A stretch of 62,000 bases of DNA. Origin: Nemertoderma westbladi. Its lineage: Eukaryota; Xenacoelomorpha; Nemertodermatida; Nemertodermatidae. Each line of letters begins with the position of its first letter. Position 1 is the first letter of the stretch. The stretch is taken from assembly GCA_032718475.1 (NCBI GenBank), contig JAUCBJ010006470.1, positions 1-62,000 on the forward strand, read 5' to 3'. Under the pieces are notes generated by a model that was given only the letters and a program-made list of their open reading frames with translations, did not search any database and had not been told where the DNA came from. This document shows, piece by piece, positions 1-10,842 of the stretch. The position numbers and the translations under genes were made by a program.

Positions 1-98
1 GTAATAAAACAAAAGTGTCAATAAATTTGAAACATACTGCAATAGTAAACTACAATTTAAGGTAGATTATTCAAACACAAATAATTATAGTTCTTGAC

Positions 99-236
99 TG
101 ACTGTTATTAACTCCATGTCCGACAATACTGACTGTTATTAACTCCATGTCCGACAATTCTGACAGTTATTAACTCCATGTCCGACAATTCCGAAGTTAT
201 TAACTCCATATCCGACAATTCTGACAGTTATTAATC
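99..236. repeat. 31-bp minisatellite, about five copies
   Basis: Five near-identical units containing GTTATTAACTCCATRTCCG recur at about 104, 135, 166, 196 and 227, a period of 30-31 bp. No coding signal. The rest of 1-830 is AT-rich and I see no gene in it. Confidence 0.9.
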
Positions 237-831
237 CCACATGCTCAATATTATTTAGTACACTGCTAAACCGAGGTTATTGGCTTATTAGGCCTACTAA
301 AATAGTTTTAAAAAGTATCTTTTGCGAAATCTCACCATACGCATAGTGGCCATTCTTCACATTAGTCATAACTTCCGTTGCAAGGATTCCAAATATGTAA
401 CAATATCTGAATTTCGTATACCTATACAATATCTATATTGCGTAGCTACTGCTACATATATATACATAACATAAACAAAATGTTCCAGAACATCGTGTCT
501 TTATTAACTCTATTTCTATCTCTATTTTACAATATACATATTAAATGTTAGTGAGGCTGAGACCAACCAAATACAAATATTATTGGCAAAAAATAGTCAG
601 TCAGCTCAGCATGTAGATAGTCATAAAATTATAGCTCTGCTTTAGACTCTTGCTTTAGATATTCATAATATGAATGAATATGATATGAACTATGAAATAA
701 ATTGTCTTGTATTCCATTTGCTTATGTTTAAATTTGTTTGAATTCAAAATAAAATTTGTTTGATGTTTTTTTTTTGAAAATCTACATTAATTGTAAAAAA
801 ATGTAAATTTTGTCAATAATTCGTTGAAATG

Positions 832-935
832 GAAATCCGGCCCATGAAATTGAAATCCGGCCGGAGCTGGAACCTGATTTTTTTTTCTCAAAATCCGGCC
901 GGAATTCCGGGCCGGCCGGATACCCGGCACACCCC
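832..935. repeat. CCGGCCGG-rich palindromic cluster
   Basis: A short GC-rich island in AT-rich DNA with repeated CCGGCCGG and CCGGAATTCCGG palindromes around a T-run. It resembles the end of a DNA transposon, but no partner end or target duplication was found, so the family is unassigned. Confidence 0.4.
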
Positions 936-984
936 TAATTTGTCCACATACAAATATACGTATATATACTTTATACATATACAT

Positions 985-3165
985 ATACACGGTTATATTG
1001 AAAAATATCGAGACATGAAAAATATCGAGAGTAAAAATAACGCGAGTAAAAACATCGAGTGTTGAAAAATAACGATAATATCGAGAGTTCAAAAAATATC
1101 GAGAGTAAAAATATCGAGGGTAAAAATATCGAGAGTAAAAATACCGAGTGTTGAAAAATATCGAGAGTAAAAATATCGAGAGTAAAAATATCGAGTGTTG
1201 AAAAATATCGAGAGTAAAAATATCGAGTGTTGAAAAATATCGAGAGTAAAAATATCGAGTGTTGAAAAATATCGAGAGTAAAAATATCGAGAGTAAATAT
1301 ATCGAGTGTTGAAAAATATCGAGTGTTGAAAAATATCGAGTGTTGAAAAACATCGCGTGTTGAAAAATATCGAGTGTTGAAAAATATCGAGTGTTGAAAA
1401 ATATCGAGTGTTGAAAAATATCGAGAGTAAAAATATCGAGTGTTGAAAAATATCTAGTGTTGAAAAATATTGAGTGTTGAAAAATATCGAGTGTTGAAAA
1501 ATATCGAGTGTTGAAAAATATCGAGTGTTGAAAATTATCGAGTGTTGAAAAATATCGAGTGTTGAAAAATATCGAGTGTTGAAAAATATCGAGAGTAAAA
1601 ATATTGCATTTTACTTGAGCATTTTATTTAGAATTATGGAACAATATTGCAGTGCATGGGTTACAACAGTGCAAGTGCAAGTGAATGGCATTATGTAATA
1701 CACCTTGGGTACCCATTTACCAGATTTATTATACTAGCTATTTTTTGCTATTTTTTTAATAAATATTATAAAAGATGTGCTAGCTATAAATTTTGATAAA
1801 TATTATAAATATTGTTAAATATTATATTAGAACACGTACGGTACTGTATAAGCTACCAAATGTTGATAAATATTGTTGTTCTAGAACATTTTTAGTAAAA
1901 AAATTATCATACAACCCTTATTTAAAAAAATTGTTACTATCGATATTTTTACTCTCGATATTTTTCAACATTCTATATTTTTATTATTATTATTAATTAT
2001 TATATATTTTTAGTGTTGAAAAATATAGAATGTTGAAAAATATCGAGAGTAAAAATATCGATAGTAACAATTTTTTTAAATAAGGGTTGTATGATAATTT
2101 TTTTACTAAAAATGTTCTAGAACAACAATATTTATCAACATTTGGTAGCTTATAAGGTACGTGTTCTAATATAATATTTAACAATATTTATAATATTTAT
2201 CAAAATTTATAGCATTTATAGCACTTCTTTTATAATATTTATTAAAAAAATAGCAAAAAATAGCTAGTATAATAAATCTGGTAAATGGGTACCCAAGGTA
2301 AGGTGTATTACATAATGCCATTCACTTGCACTGTTGTAACCCATTCACTGCAATATTGTTCCATAATTCTAAATAAAATGCTCAAGTAAAATGCAATATT
2401 TTTACTCTCGATATTTTTCAACACTCGATATTTTTCAACACTCGATATTTTTCAACACTCGATATTTTTCAACACTCGATATTTTTCAACACTCGATATT
2501 TTTCAACACTCGATATTTTTCAACACTCGATATTTTTCAACACTCGATATTTTTCAACACTCGATATTTTTCAACACTCGATATTTTTCAACACTCGATA
2601 TTTTTCAACACTCGATATATTTACTCTCGATATTTTTACTCTCGATATTTTTCAACACTCGATATTTTTACTCTCGATATTTTTACTCTCGATATTTTTA
2701 CTCTCGATATTTTTCAACACTCGATATTTTTCAACACTCGATATTTCTACTCTCGATATTTTTCAACACTCGATATTTTTCAACACTCGATATTTTTACT
2801 CTCGATATTTTTCAACACTCGATATTTTTACTCTCGATATTTTTCAACACTCGATATTTTTACTCTCGATATTTTTCAACACTCGATATTTTTACTCTCG
2901 ATATTTTTCAACACTCGATATTTTTACTCTCGATATTTTTCAACACTCGATATTTTTACTCTCGATATTTTTCAACACTCGATATTTTTCAACACTCGTT
3001 ATTTTCGATATTTTTCATCTCGTGTTATTTTTACTCTCGATATTTTTTAATCACGTTAATTTTCAACACTCGTTATTTTTACTCTCGATATTTTTACTCT
3101 CGTTATTTTTACTCTCGATATTATTCAAGTCTCGATATTTTTCACCATTACCATATACACATTAC
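985..3165. mobile_element. Giant palindrome with satellite arms (foldback-like element)
   Basis: The sequence reads the same on both strands around a centre near 2003. The left arm is an array of 15-17 bp units (AAAAATATCGAGTGTTG and AAAAATATCGAGAGT, about 990-1603). The right arm (about 2390-3145) is the same array inverted. Between them a unique ~370 bp segment per arm is also inverted: about 1604-1990 pairs with about 2015-2402. The core is only a short AT stretch. Long inverted arms made of tandem repeats are the hallmark of foldback transposons; no transposase is present, so it would be non-autonomous. Long ORFs with a repeating YFSTLDIF pattern are satellite artefacts. A simple inverted duplication of satellite DNA is the alternative. 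Confidence 0.6.
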
Positions 3166-3590
3166 ACATACGTTATGTTGACGCACCTTAATTCATAGTT
3201 ATATATTATTAGCTTAATAAAAATCAACAAACCTCGCATTAAATCCTATAGAACGGGAATGTTCTCTGAGCACGAGAGCTTTTTTAAACTGCTCCGCCCT
3301 AATTTACTATAGTTAGCCGCCGCATTCACACCAATAGTAGCCCTTCCGACGGCTTTTGGTGCCTTTGGTGCTTCCATGATCTGCGTGAACAGTCCGGCCA
3401 AAACATTCAACTAAAGCAAAATATAAATGTATAATTATTGATTACCGACAGATTACAGCGGTGAGGGCATTCCTGCACCTGCACCTTTGTCTAACAAATG
3501 ATTACTGAGTTGAAGTAAATAGTTATATTGATATTAAATTGTGCAATGTGTTATTTATCCGTAAATAATTTTATTGCCCTAGTCTAAGAA
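3166..3590. other. Intergenic region 5' of the caspase-WD40 gene
   Basis: No convincing gene. A 43-codon minus-strand ORF (3246-3377, ATG at 3377) lies in a locally GC-richer patch and could be a first exon or chance. A pyrimidine-rich tract ending in AG at 3581-3582, nine bases before the ATG at 3591, could be a splice acceptor for the next gene. Confidence 0.3.
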
Positions 3591-5318
3591 ATGGCAGCAT
3601 CTGAAAATCCATATCTAATATCTAAAAACGGGCACAAGATTTGCCTTATTGTCAATATTACTGAATATGCAGATAATTCCAGACGTGAGGGATCTGATCA
3701 TGACATCAATTTCATTGAACGTATTTTTGGAGCGTGTGGACTAGATTGTGAAATAATTGCCATCGAATCGAATCCTAATGGGTTTCTAACTAGAACAGAT
3801 TTAAAGGACAAACTTACAGCATTCAGAAATCAACCAGTTCTCAGCCAAATAGAATGCTTATTTGTATTTCTCATGGGTCATGGCATAAAGGGTGCTATAA
3901 TTTGTTCTGATGGTAAACCAATTCCTATAAAAGATATTGTTAAACTATTTTCCAACGAATGTTTGTCATTGAGCAACCCCCCTCCTAAACCCAGAGTATT
4001 CTTTATCGAAGCTTGTCAAGTTGGGAATTCACGATCTGATGATGAAAATTACCTCAATATATATACATCTATCTATAATAATATAGCCATTGCTATGGGT
4101 TGCAGTCCTGGAGAAAGCCTTCCACTGTATAGTGATCAAGGATCAGCCTTTATTCAATTTGTTTGCAGCACGATTAATGATATTCTAAAAACTCACACAT
4201 ATGGAGACATTAAAACCACCCTATTTAAAACGTTGAAAATGGAACTAATAAGATATGGAAACGATGTGACCAAGTACTCACAACCTTTAGTTATAGATAA
4301 TTTGCTACAATCTTTAAACTTTATTGATTTTGTTCAAACCCTTACAGTGTTTAACCTTGATATTATTTCAGATGAAGTACACTATTTTCCAGATTTGGTA
4401 AGATTTCTAACATGCGGATCAAATGGCATTGGGATTTTTAAAACAACTTCTAGTGAATTTCAGCTATTGGATATACCTGGAGGAGTTACACATATAACTA
4501 ATTGCGCAGTTTTTTGCGATGGTTCAAGGGTTGCTGGATGTGCTTTAGATGGTCGTATATTAATATGGCAATTTTATGATAGTTGGGAAATTCAATTCAA
4601 TAGTACAAATTGGAAAGAACCATTGCCAACTTCAAAAGTACACCGCATTATTTTTCATCCTTTATTTCAATCTCATATTGCAATGTGTCATTCTAATGGA
4701 AGCTCCACTATTATTCTTTTGCACAATGAAATAATAAGAATCCAAACATGGAAATCTCACAATGAGGCTGTACTTGATATTATTTATGCGCCGAATGGCT
4801 CTAAACTAGCATCTTGTGGATTAGATAGGTTTGTGAAAATTTGGAAAGTAGAGGGTACACCAATAGCACAACCTACTCTACTTGACACTCACTCATACCA
4901 CACATCAGCTGTTCTCAGTATTAAATGGACGCCTAATGGACGTTACCTCCTATCTATCAGTCAAGGAAGTAACACTGTATGTTGTTATGACACAGATCAT
5001 AGGAATCTAGTTTGGAGTTGTACACATAGTGCAACCCGCATATCGGTACATGATAATGGACAACTTGTTGCCATTGGAGGAGGTTCTCAAATAACTCTGT
5101 TACAAGTCAATAATGGTGAATCAATACGATCACTGCCCGTGCCCAGACCAAAGGGCCTGATCAACATTGTTAACTTGGAGTTTGGAGGTAATAAACTCTT
5201 TACTTCATGGAGTGACCGTAAACACAGAGAATATGACGTTGAAAAAACCATTCGATCGAACACTTTAGCCGATCAGTTTTCAAGTTTAGTCTACAACCCC
5301 ACTCCTACTCATAGGTAA
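3591..5318 (+). CDS. Caspase-like cysteine protease fused to WD40 repeats
   Basis: 575 codons. Residues ~12-225 form a caspase domain: p20 with the substrate-pocket Arg in RREGSD (31-32), catalytic His in LMGHGIKG (His97), catalytic Cys in FFIEACQVG (Cys142), and a p10 segment with QGSAFIQFVCSTI (183-195). Residues ~260-575 are WD40-like blades, clearest at SHNEAVLDIIYAPNGSKLASCG...VKIWKV and AVLSIKWTPNGRYLLS. Caspases cleave proteins in cell death or inflammation; WD40 propellers bind partners, and in APAF1 they sense cytochrome c. The usual QACRG reads EACQVG, and the p10 SWR segment is absent, so specificity for Asp is doubtful although the His-Cys dyad is kept. No CARD or DED prodomain is visible. 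The stop TAA lies inside AG|GTAAGA, a good splice donor, so further exons are possible. The start is the first ATG of the open frame. Confidence 0.85.
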   Translation: MAASENPYLISKNGHKICLIVNITEYADNSRREGSDHDINFIERIFGACGLDCEIIAIESNPNGFLTRTDLKDKLTAFRNQPVLSQIECLFVFLMGHGIKGAIICSDGKPIPIKDIVKLFSNECLSLSNPPPKPRVFFIEACQVGNSRSDDENYLNIYTSIYNNIAIAMGCSPGESLPLYSDQGSAFIQFVCSTINDILKTHTYGDIKTTLFKTLKMELIRYGNDVTKYSQPLVIDNLLQSLNFIDFVQTLTVFNLDIISDEVHYFPDLVRFLTCGSNGIGIFKTTSSEFQLLDIPGGVTHITNCAVFCDGSRVAGCALDGRILIWQFYDSWEIQFNSTNWKEPLPTSKVHRIIFHPLFQSHIAMCHSNGSSTIILLHNEIIRIQTWKSHNEAVLDIIYAPNGSKLASCGLDRFVKIWKVEGTPIAQPTLLDTHSYHTSAVLSIKWTPNGRYLLSISQGSNTVCCYDTDHRNLVWSCTHSATRISVHDNGQLVAIGGGSQITLLQVNNGESIRSLPVPRPKGLINIVNLEFGGNKLFTSWSDRKHREYDVEKTIRSNTLADQFSSLVYNPTPTHR

Positions 5319-5640
5319 GATATTGCATAAAATAATTATATCATTATTTGTTTATTCTTATTGTGATATAAAACATGGTCATATTTAAAAAGTACAGTCA
5401 TACTCATATATATAATATTTATTCTAAGAGCGTTATTTTTAACCATATCAATTATTTAATTTAATTAATTAATTAATTTAATTATTTAATTAATTATTAA
5501 TTTACATCAAAATTCGTCCCTTTCATTTTCAAACAACCTAAATGACAAAATTGACTTTTCCTGTAAAACGGCATTTTCGATTCTAATTTTGTTTGAAAGT
5601 AATATTCCAGGATTTTGGGCTTATTTACTTTTAAATCCAT
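5319..5640. other. AT-rich 3' flank, no gene
   Basis: Contains a TTAATTAAT low-complexity run at about 5448-5505 and no supported coding sequence. If the caspase gene continues by splicing from 5316, any following exon is not recognisable before the retrotransposon. Confidence 0.6.
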
Positions 5641-7905
5641 TAAATGTAACGATTTTAAACAAAAATAGTTATGGTATTGGAATTATGGTCAGTAATGGTT
5701 GACCGATGCGCCTGTAAATAGCCTCTCGTCAACAAGTCAAACCCACCGACTAGCGGTACTGGCTGTTTTTGCTGACGGGGTTCTGTCGAACTACTACTAC
5801 TGCTACTAGGATCGGCATGCTGCATTGCAGCTGCATTTTTAAGAATGCTGTGCCGGCTTATCGACAAAATTGCACCGCCACAACTCCCTATCACCCATGA
5901 CATTTGCTAGATCATCCGCATCTTCAAGGCCAGTGTCCTTTAAGATGCGTCTCAAGAATGTCATGGGCTGTCCACCATGCTTATTCACTCCATGAGGCTG
6001 CCAAAGTACAAGATTATGCACTGGCTGGTCCTCACGGCGAAAGCAATGTCCTGCAAAGCGGAGGCGATTTTGTTCTAGTGTCAAGCTTGGGGGAAACAAT
6101 GAGACACCTCCAATGCTATATAGTGTCTGGTTGGAGATGTGTGCATTGAACTTGACACAATGAACCCGGCGTACCATTCTTGTAAATGTGCCGTCCAGAG
6201 ATTTGGTGTCCTCAGCAGATAGAGCCCGACATGGACTCCCATAGAGGAGTACTGGAACTACTGGTGCTCTAAATAATCGGACCTTAAGTTTCCGATTAAT
6301 TCTCTTTGACTTCCAAATCCTGGAAAGCCTATTCAAGGCTGACCATGCCTTTCCCTTACGTATTCGAAGGTCCTCACCTGACTTCCGGATCCATAATCCC
6401 AGGTAACAGAAGTCATCCACATGCTCAAGCATACCATCTTTTGAGCTTATGATCATCCGATCAGAGACTTGCTGAGGACTTTCAAAGCTAACTGTCAAAA
6501 TTTTGGTCTTTCTGGAGTTAATAAAAAGACCAACACTAGAAGCAGCATGTTCTAATGAGCTGAGGAGCCGTTGGGCTCCCTCTAGTGATTCTGAGAGTAC
6601 TCCTAAGTCATCAGCAAAGTCTAGATCAGTTAGGTACTTGGCAGGATTTCCTCGACTTCTGGAGCCAGTAGGTGGAGTTATCATCACCCCATCATCATTA
6701 TGATGATCTATGGACATGCGTAGAACATCGTCAACAACAATTATCAACAAGAATGTTGTAAGTGTGTCTCCCTGGAGGACGCCCCATAACACTTCAAATG
6801 GTTCTGTGTCACCGTCAACAGTAGACACAAATGTTGTCGAACCATCGTATACTGATCTGATTGCTGCAATAATTTCATCAGGAATCCCATATAATGAAAG
6901 TATGCTGAACATACGTGAGCGAGAGACTGAATCAAAGGCCTTGAAGAAGTCAACAAAGATAACAGCCAGATGCCTGTCTTTCATTTTTGATAACTCTTCA
7001 ATTATCCTTCTAAGTGCCAAAATGGGCTCCATGGTCCCACGACCTTTACGGAACCCATTCTGATTTCCACGGAGCAGTCTCTCAATGGGATCCCTGATGC
7101 GATTTAATAGAATTCTATTGTATAGCTTTGCAGCAATCGAGATCAATGAGATTCCCCGAAAAGAACCATAGAGTGTTAGGTTGCCCTTCTTGGGAACTGG
7201 CACCAACTTATTTGTTTTCATTTCTTGTGGGACTCTTGTTGTGCGGTACATGTCTACTATGATGGGATAGATGAGCTTTAAACACTCCGGTATTTTAAAG
7301 ACCTCAGTGGAAACACCATCTACTCCACTGGCACGATTGGTCTTAATGCTCTTTGTAGCAGCCTTCACTTCTGCAAAGGAGATATCACCAATGGGAATAT
7401 CTGGTAGTACAGACTCAGACACTTTTACTTCTATAAAGTTATCAGACAATACCCTGTCATTATTGAGGAGCTTTTCAAAGTGGGCCTTCCAACCATTGAG
7501 GCGATCGGCTGGTGATTCAGCCTTAACCTTGGTGGTTGGTTGGCTTTTTCGACCAGCAAGCAAGTTGATCGATCTCCATGCCTGGGATGATTGCCTGCTG
7601 TCGTCAGCATCATTGATGGCATCAACCTGTTGGTTTATTAGCTCCTGTAAATTAACAGAGTACGGCCTGTTCAGGGACCTAGATGCAGCCTTAACTGCAT
7701 TCTTGGCCGCTGTAGTCTGTTTTAGTCGGGATTCTTTCTGCGCCTTGTAGAGGTCATTTCGGCACTTCTGAATTTTGTTGTCAGTCCAGGGGGCCCGTTT
7801 CCCGAACAACGCGTCCCTGATAGCAGTAAAGGGGGTCTCTTTATTGAGAGGCAGTATTATTATTGCCGCGGAACTGCCCCAACTCATCACCACTCCCACT
7901 CCCGC
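5640..7905 (-). mobile_element. Non-LTR retrotransposon, copy A (5'-truncated)
   Basis: The longest of four copies of one LINE-like family in the window. It retains most of ORF2 from just upstream of the reverse transcriptase through the C-terminal region; the N-terminal endonuclease is missing, as expected for 5' truncation during target-primed reverse transcription. Beyond the ORF end at 5839, the 5640-5838 segment including an (AGT)n run is not shared with copy B. Confidence 0.85.
5839..7899 (-). CDS. Reverse transcriptase (non-LTR ORF2 fragment, copy A)
   Basis: About 680 codons open without interruption. Visible RT landmarks are IKTNRASGVDGV (fingers), FVDFFKAFDSVSR (motif A Asp), GVLQGDT (motif B region) and LDFADDLGVLS (the FADD catalytic pair). 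The C-terminal part (LLYGSPCRAL, FTRMVRRVHCVKFNAH, LRFAGHCFRRED) is the conserved tail of RTE/CR1-type ORF2 proteins. The enzyme copies element RNA into DNA at a nicked target. The endonuclease domain that would precede it is absent, so this copy could not retrotranspose alone. The exact clade is not assigned. The ORF start is nominal because the true N-terminus is lost. Confidence 0.9.
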   Translation of the reverse strand: MGVVMSWGSSAAIIILPLNKETPFTAIRDALFGKRAPWTDNKIQKCRNDLYKAQKESRLKQTTAAKNAVKAASRSLNRPYSVNLQELINQQVDAINDADDSRQSSQAWRSINLLAGRKSQPTTKVKAESPADRLNGWKAHFEKLLNNDRVLSDNFIEVKVSESVLPDIPIGDISFAEVKAATKSIKTNRASGVDGVSTEVFKIPECLKLIYPIIVDMYRTTRVPQEMKTNKLVPVPKKGNLTLYGSFRGISLISIAAKLYNRILLNRIRDPIERLLRGNQNGFRKGRGTMEPILALRRIIEELSKMKDRHLAVIFVDFFKAFDSVSRSRMFSILSLYGIPDEIIAAIRSVYDGSTTFVSTVDGDTEPFEVLWGVLQGDTLTTFLLIIVVDDVLRMSIDHHNDDGVMITPPTGSRSRGNPAKYLTDLDFADDLGVLSESLEGAQRLLSSLEHAASSVGLFINSRKTKILTVSFESPQQVSDRMIISSKDGMLEHVDDFCYLGLWIRKSGEDLRIRKGKAWSALNRLSRIWKSKRINRKLKVRLFRAPVVPVLLYGSPCRALSAEDTKSLDGTFTRMVRRVHCVKFNAHISNQTLYSIGGVSLFPPSLTLEQNRLRFAGHCFRREDQPVHNLVLWQPHGVNKHGGQPMTFLRRILKDTGLEDADDLANVMGDRELWRCNFVDKPAQHS

Positions 7906-9344
7906 TCTCCGACGAAAATGAACATAAAATCAACACACACCAACCAGTTACCCTACCCAACACCGCGACACCCACCCACACCTACGATCTGAAAGATTGT
8001 ACCCAATTCAAAAAAACAGGATAAGTTGAAGAATCATACAACTAAATACAACTAAGTACAAGCGCTAAGCTTGCAAGACGAATGCATGATTTACTGAGAA
8101 TATCGGTCATAATCTCACTTAATGGAATACTGTACATATTTTTCAAAACTTTTACTAAATTAATTGCAATGCTCACCTATCATTTCGCCGAGTGTCAATA
8201 CATACTCTTACATACTCATCATGCATGTTAAAAATTAAGGTAATTGGTACTGTACTAATCTGACAAATACTAGAGACGGGCCTAGCGGCCCGTGAAGCAA
8301 GTCGGAGGAGACAGTACGAGTCAATTAAAAGCTTTTTGTTTTGTCTGATAATCAATTAGTGTGAGGGTAGTCCTGGTGGCGTACGAAAAATTTTCTAGAC
8401 AACTTCAAACTATAATTATTATGTTGTATCATCTAATGAATTACAGTATAAAAGCTGTTGTGATTATAGTAGATAGAGAGCAGTTAGCAAAATGATTTAT
8501 TCTATCGGATAGAGTAGTCAGAGAGGAGTCGAGGTGTCAATTGATTAATAATAATAACAGCAGTTGTCATGAATTCAATATACAATCGCGCACAAGAAGT
8601 GAAGCACAAGAAGACAAATTCGTTCTTATTTTTGTAATAAATAAAACAAGTTGAGTTGTTACACATTTATTAGCGGGATGATAACTATCCCTAATGCTGG
8701 GCTACGGCCAAAAAAGTTATTTTGCCCTAGGGCAAAATAACCATGTTATTCCCTCTTATTAGTGAAGTGTTTATCGTGACACCACATACTGACATACAAA
8801 CATAGGAACCGGTAATGCTGCTGTACTCGTCTTAGGTCTGTTTGTGTGTCACATCAGGTGTAAATCAGGTATTCAGACCACCAACTAGTTTTGTACTTCA
8901 TGTTTCATTATTATTGGGCGTTTTGTATTTCTTGTTTCATTATTATTGGGCTGTGCTCCACTAGACAGCAAGGCCTATTTATGTCTCATTAATCACCTCA
9001 TTGTCATACTCATACTGACGACTTATACTGACGGCACTGACCTATGACTAAACTTTCAATTTCCACGGCAAATTAAGAGGTACCGGTACAGTAGGCCTAC
9101 ATGGTGTCACAGTCCAGAGTCGCACCGTACCAGGTCTGCAGCCTGCAGCCCTGCAGGTAGGTCTAGTTTGGCCTGTATTTAGGCTGCAAGGTATCGTACT
9201 ACCTCGTACTGCAGTGAGGCGTTTCTCCAGTTCCCTCCTCCTAAATGTTAAAAAAAGATATCTAAGAATGTTGTTTAAATACGTTCGCCCCTTTCTGCCT
9301 TTTCCTTTTTAATACAGACATTGAAACATTTTAATATTAAAGTA
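7906..9344. other. Intergenic DNA, no supported gene
   Basis: No ORF with recognisable coding character. It holds a perfect short palindrome (listed separately) and scattered TAGGCCTA-type words common in invertebrate intergenic DNA. Confidence 0.6.
8718..8743. repeat. Perfect 26-bp palindrome centred on CCCTAGGG
   Basis: Two exact inverted 13-mers (GTTATTTTGCCCT) meet at the centre. The same CCCTTGGGCAAAATAA-type words recur at about 10490 and 10556 and in the hairpin at 10710, so this is probably the remnant of a small foldback/MITE family. Confidence 0.6.
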
Positions 9345-9625
9345 AAGTAAAAAAAAAGTATTAACCGGTCTTCCAAGCGGAAGGTCTGGTGTTCAAGCCC
9401 CAGAACAGCCAAATTGTTGCTAGCTTCCAGTTGTGCTGTAGGCTAATGGCAACCTGTCATGAGTTAAGGAGTAAAGAATATGGTTAGATAACCAGAGTAC
9501 TCGACCTTGGGAGTAGTGTGGTGCCTTCCCTGCGTTACAGATAATAGCCAAGAGAATGGAGCCTTTGGGTTGTTGCCTCGGGTGTTTCTTCTTACACGTT
9601 TGAATATAACTTTACTTTACTTTTA
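9345..9625 (+). mobile_element. tRNA-derived SINE
   Basis: A B-box-like GGTGTTCAAGCCCC near 9390 follows a tRNA-like 5' part, then a non-tRNA body ending in a CCTCGGGTGTTTCTTCT...ACGTTTGAATA tail. AAGTAAAGTAAA-type sequence flanks the left side and its complement the right. No protein. The A box is weak, so the 5' end may be truncated. Confidence 0.5.
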
Positions 9626-10709
9626 TGCAGTTCTTAGCCAAAACTACATTTTCTAGACCATACTTGGTATAGTGTAGCGGAGCTAGGTGTTGGTCGACTC
9701 TAAGTGACATCATTCTTTTAAAACTGGCATAACAACCCGTTACTATGGGAATATTAATGTTATTCTTATAATGTTACTATTTAGTTAGTTCAAATATAGT
9801 TCAAAATGTGGAGAAAAAGAAGTACCTACTTTTTTCCCTAGGGAATAATAGTTAATCATACAGTAGGCCTAGGATTGCATTGAACTTACTTTTCCCGGCG
9901 AAAAATGTAAATGTAAAAATATTTTTCGTGGAATTTCTTAAACTTTATTACATGTGTTGAAAGAGCATCGAAATAGAAAATGTTTGTAGCTTTCCACGTA
10001 GTTTGAGCAAAATCCGAAACTCAATAGTAAGTAATATATATATATTAATATATATTCATATACATATAATATATATTCTTAATAAACTTAATATATTCCA
10101 GAACCATTAAATTAATTAACATTTTCCTAAGTACTAAATAATTATTTATACTAATAAATGTATTTAATGTGAACGATATACACCCCCCTTCTGTGGGTAG
10201 TGGATACATGACATGTCCACCAAAAATACTATACAATTAATTCAGCCAATTTAGTTATATATCCAATTTGAAGTTTATGTAATGTTACTCCTAGCGGCCA
10301 ATGTAAGAAAATAGGAATTTTAGAATGTAAACCATTTAAATAAGTTTGACATCAATTTTCACTAACAAATTCAGGTGCTTTTTTGATGATCGAATCTTAC
10401 GGCGATTGGATGAATTAAGCATAGAGCTATACAACACACATGACACAGTAGGCCTAATGTTTTACCTTTGGAGCTTGGGTGTTATTATTCCCTTGGGCAA
10501 AATAACACCTATGCAATTAATGAATTAAAGTGAAACACACCGAAAATTTTCCAATGCCCTTGGGCAAAATCAATATAAACACCCCCAAAACTTTCCAAGC
10601 CCCATTTTGTAAACTCTCCCCCCAAACAATGCCCTTTTAGAATCTGTAAATAGTTGTTAAGGGATAAAAATAATCGAAATGCATACCACAGTACATGTGT
10701 AACAACTTA
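9626..10709. other. AT-rich intergenic DNA
   Basis: Contains an AT dinucleotide-rich stretch at 10035-10085 and two short CCCTTGGGCAAAAT words near 10490 and 10556. No gene is supported. Confidence 0.5.
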
Positions 10710-10842
10710 CTTATTCCCCAGAAGTTAGTTATTTTCCCAGTTATTTAACCCTTGGGCAGGAACACCCTCGGGCTTCGCCCTCGGGTTGTTTCCTGCCCGC
10801 GGGTTAAATAACTGGGAAAATAACTAACTTCTGGGGAATAAG
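10710..10842. repeat. 133-bp hairpin element (MITE-like)
   Basis: Arms of at least 42 bp (from CTTATTCCCCAGAAGTTAG) are perfectly inverted around a centre near 10776, with the tip made of CCCTCGGG words. Such near-perfect hairpins are typical of MITEs or foldback remnants; transcribed, it would also resemble a hairpin RNA precursor. Confidence 0.7.

Noticed and set aside
787-3050. Long ORFs with repeating YFSTLDIF/QHSIF peptides
   Set aside because: They are translations of the 15-17 bp satellite arrays, occur on both strands, and have no domain.
6503-7750. Plus-strand ORFs inside retrotransposon copy A, and similar antisense ORFs in copies B, C and D
   Set aside because: They are antisense or shifted-frame shadows of the reverse transcriptase; the same peptides recur in each copy only since the DNA is shared.
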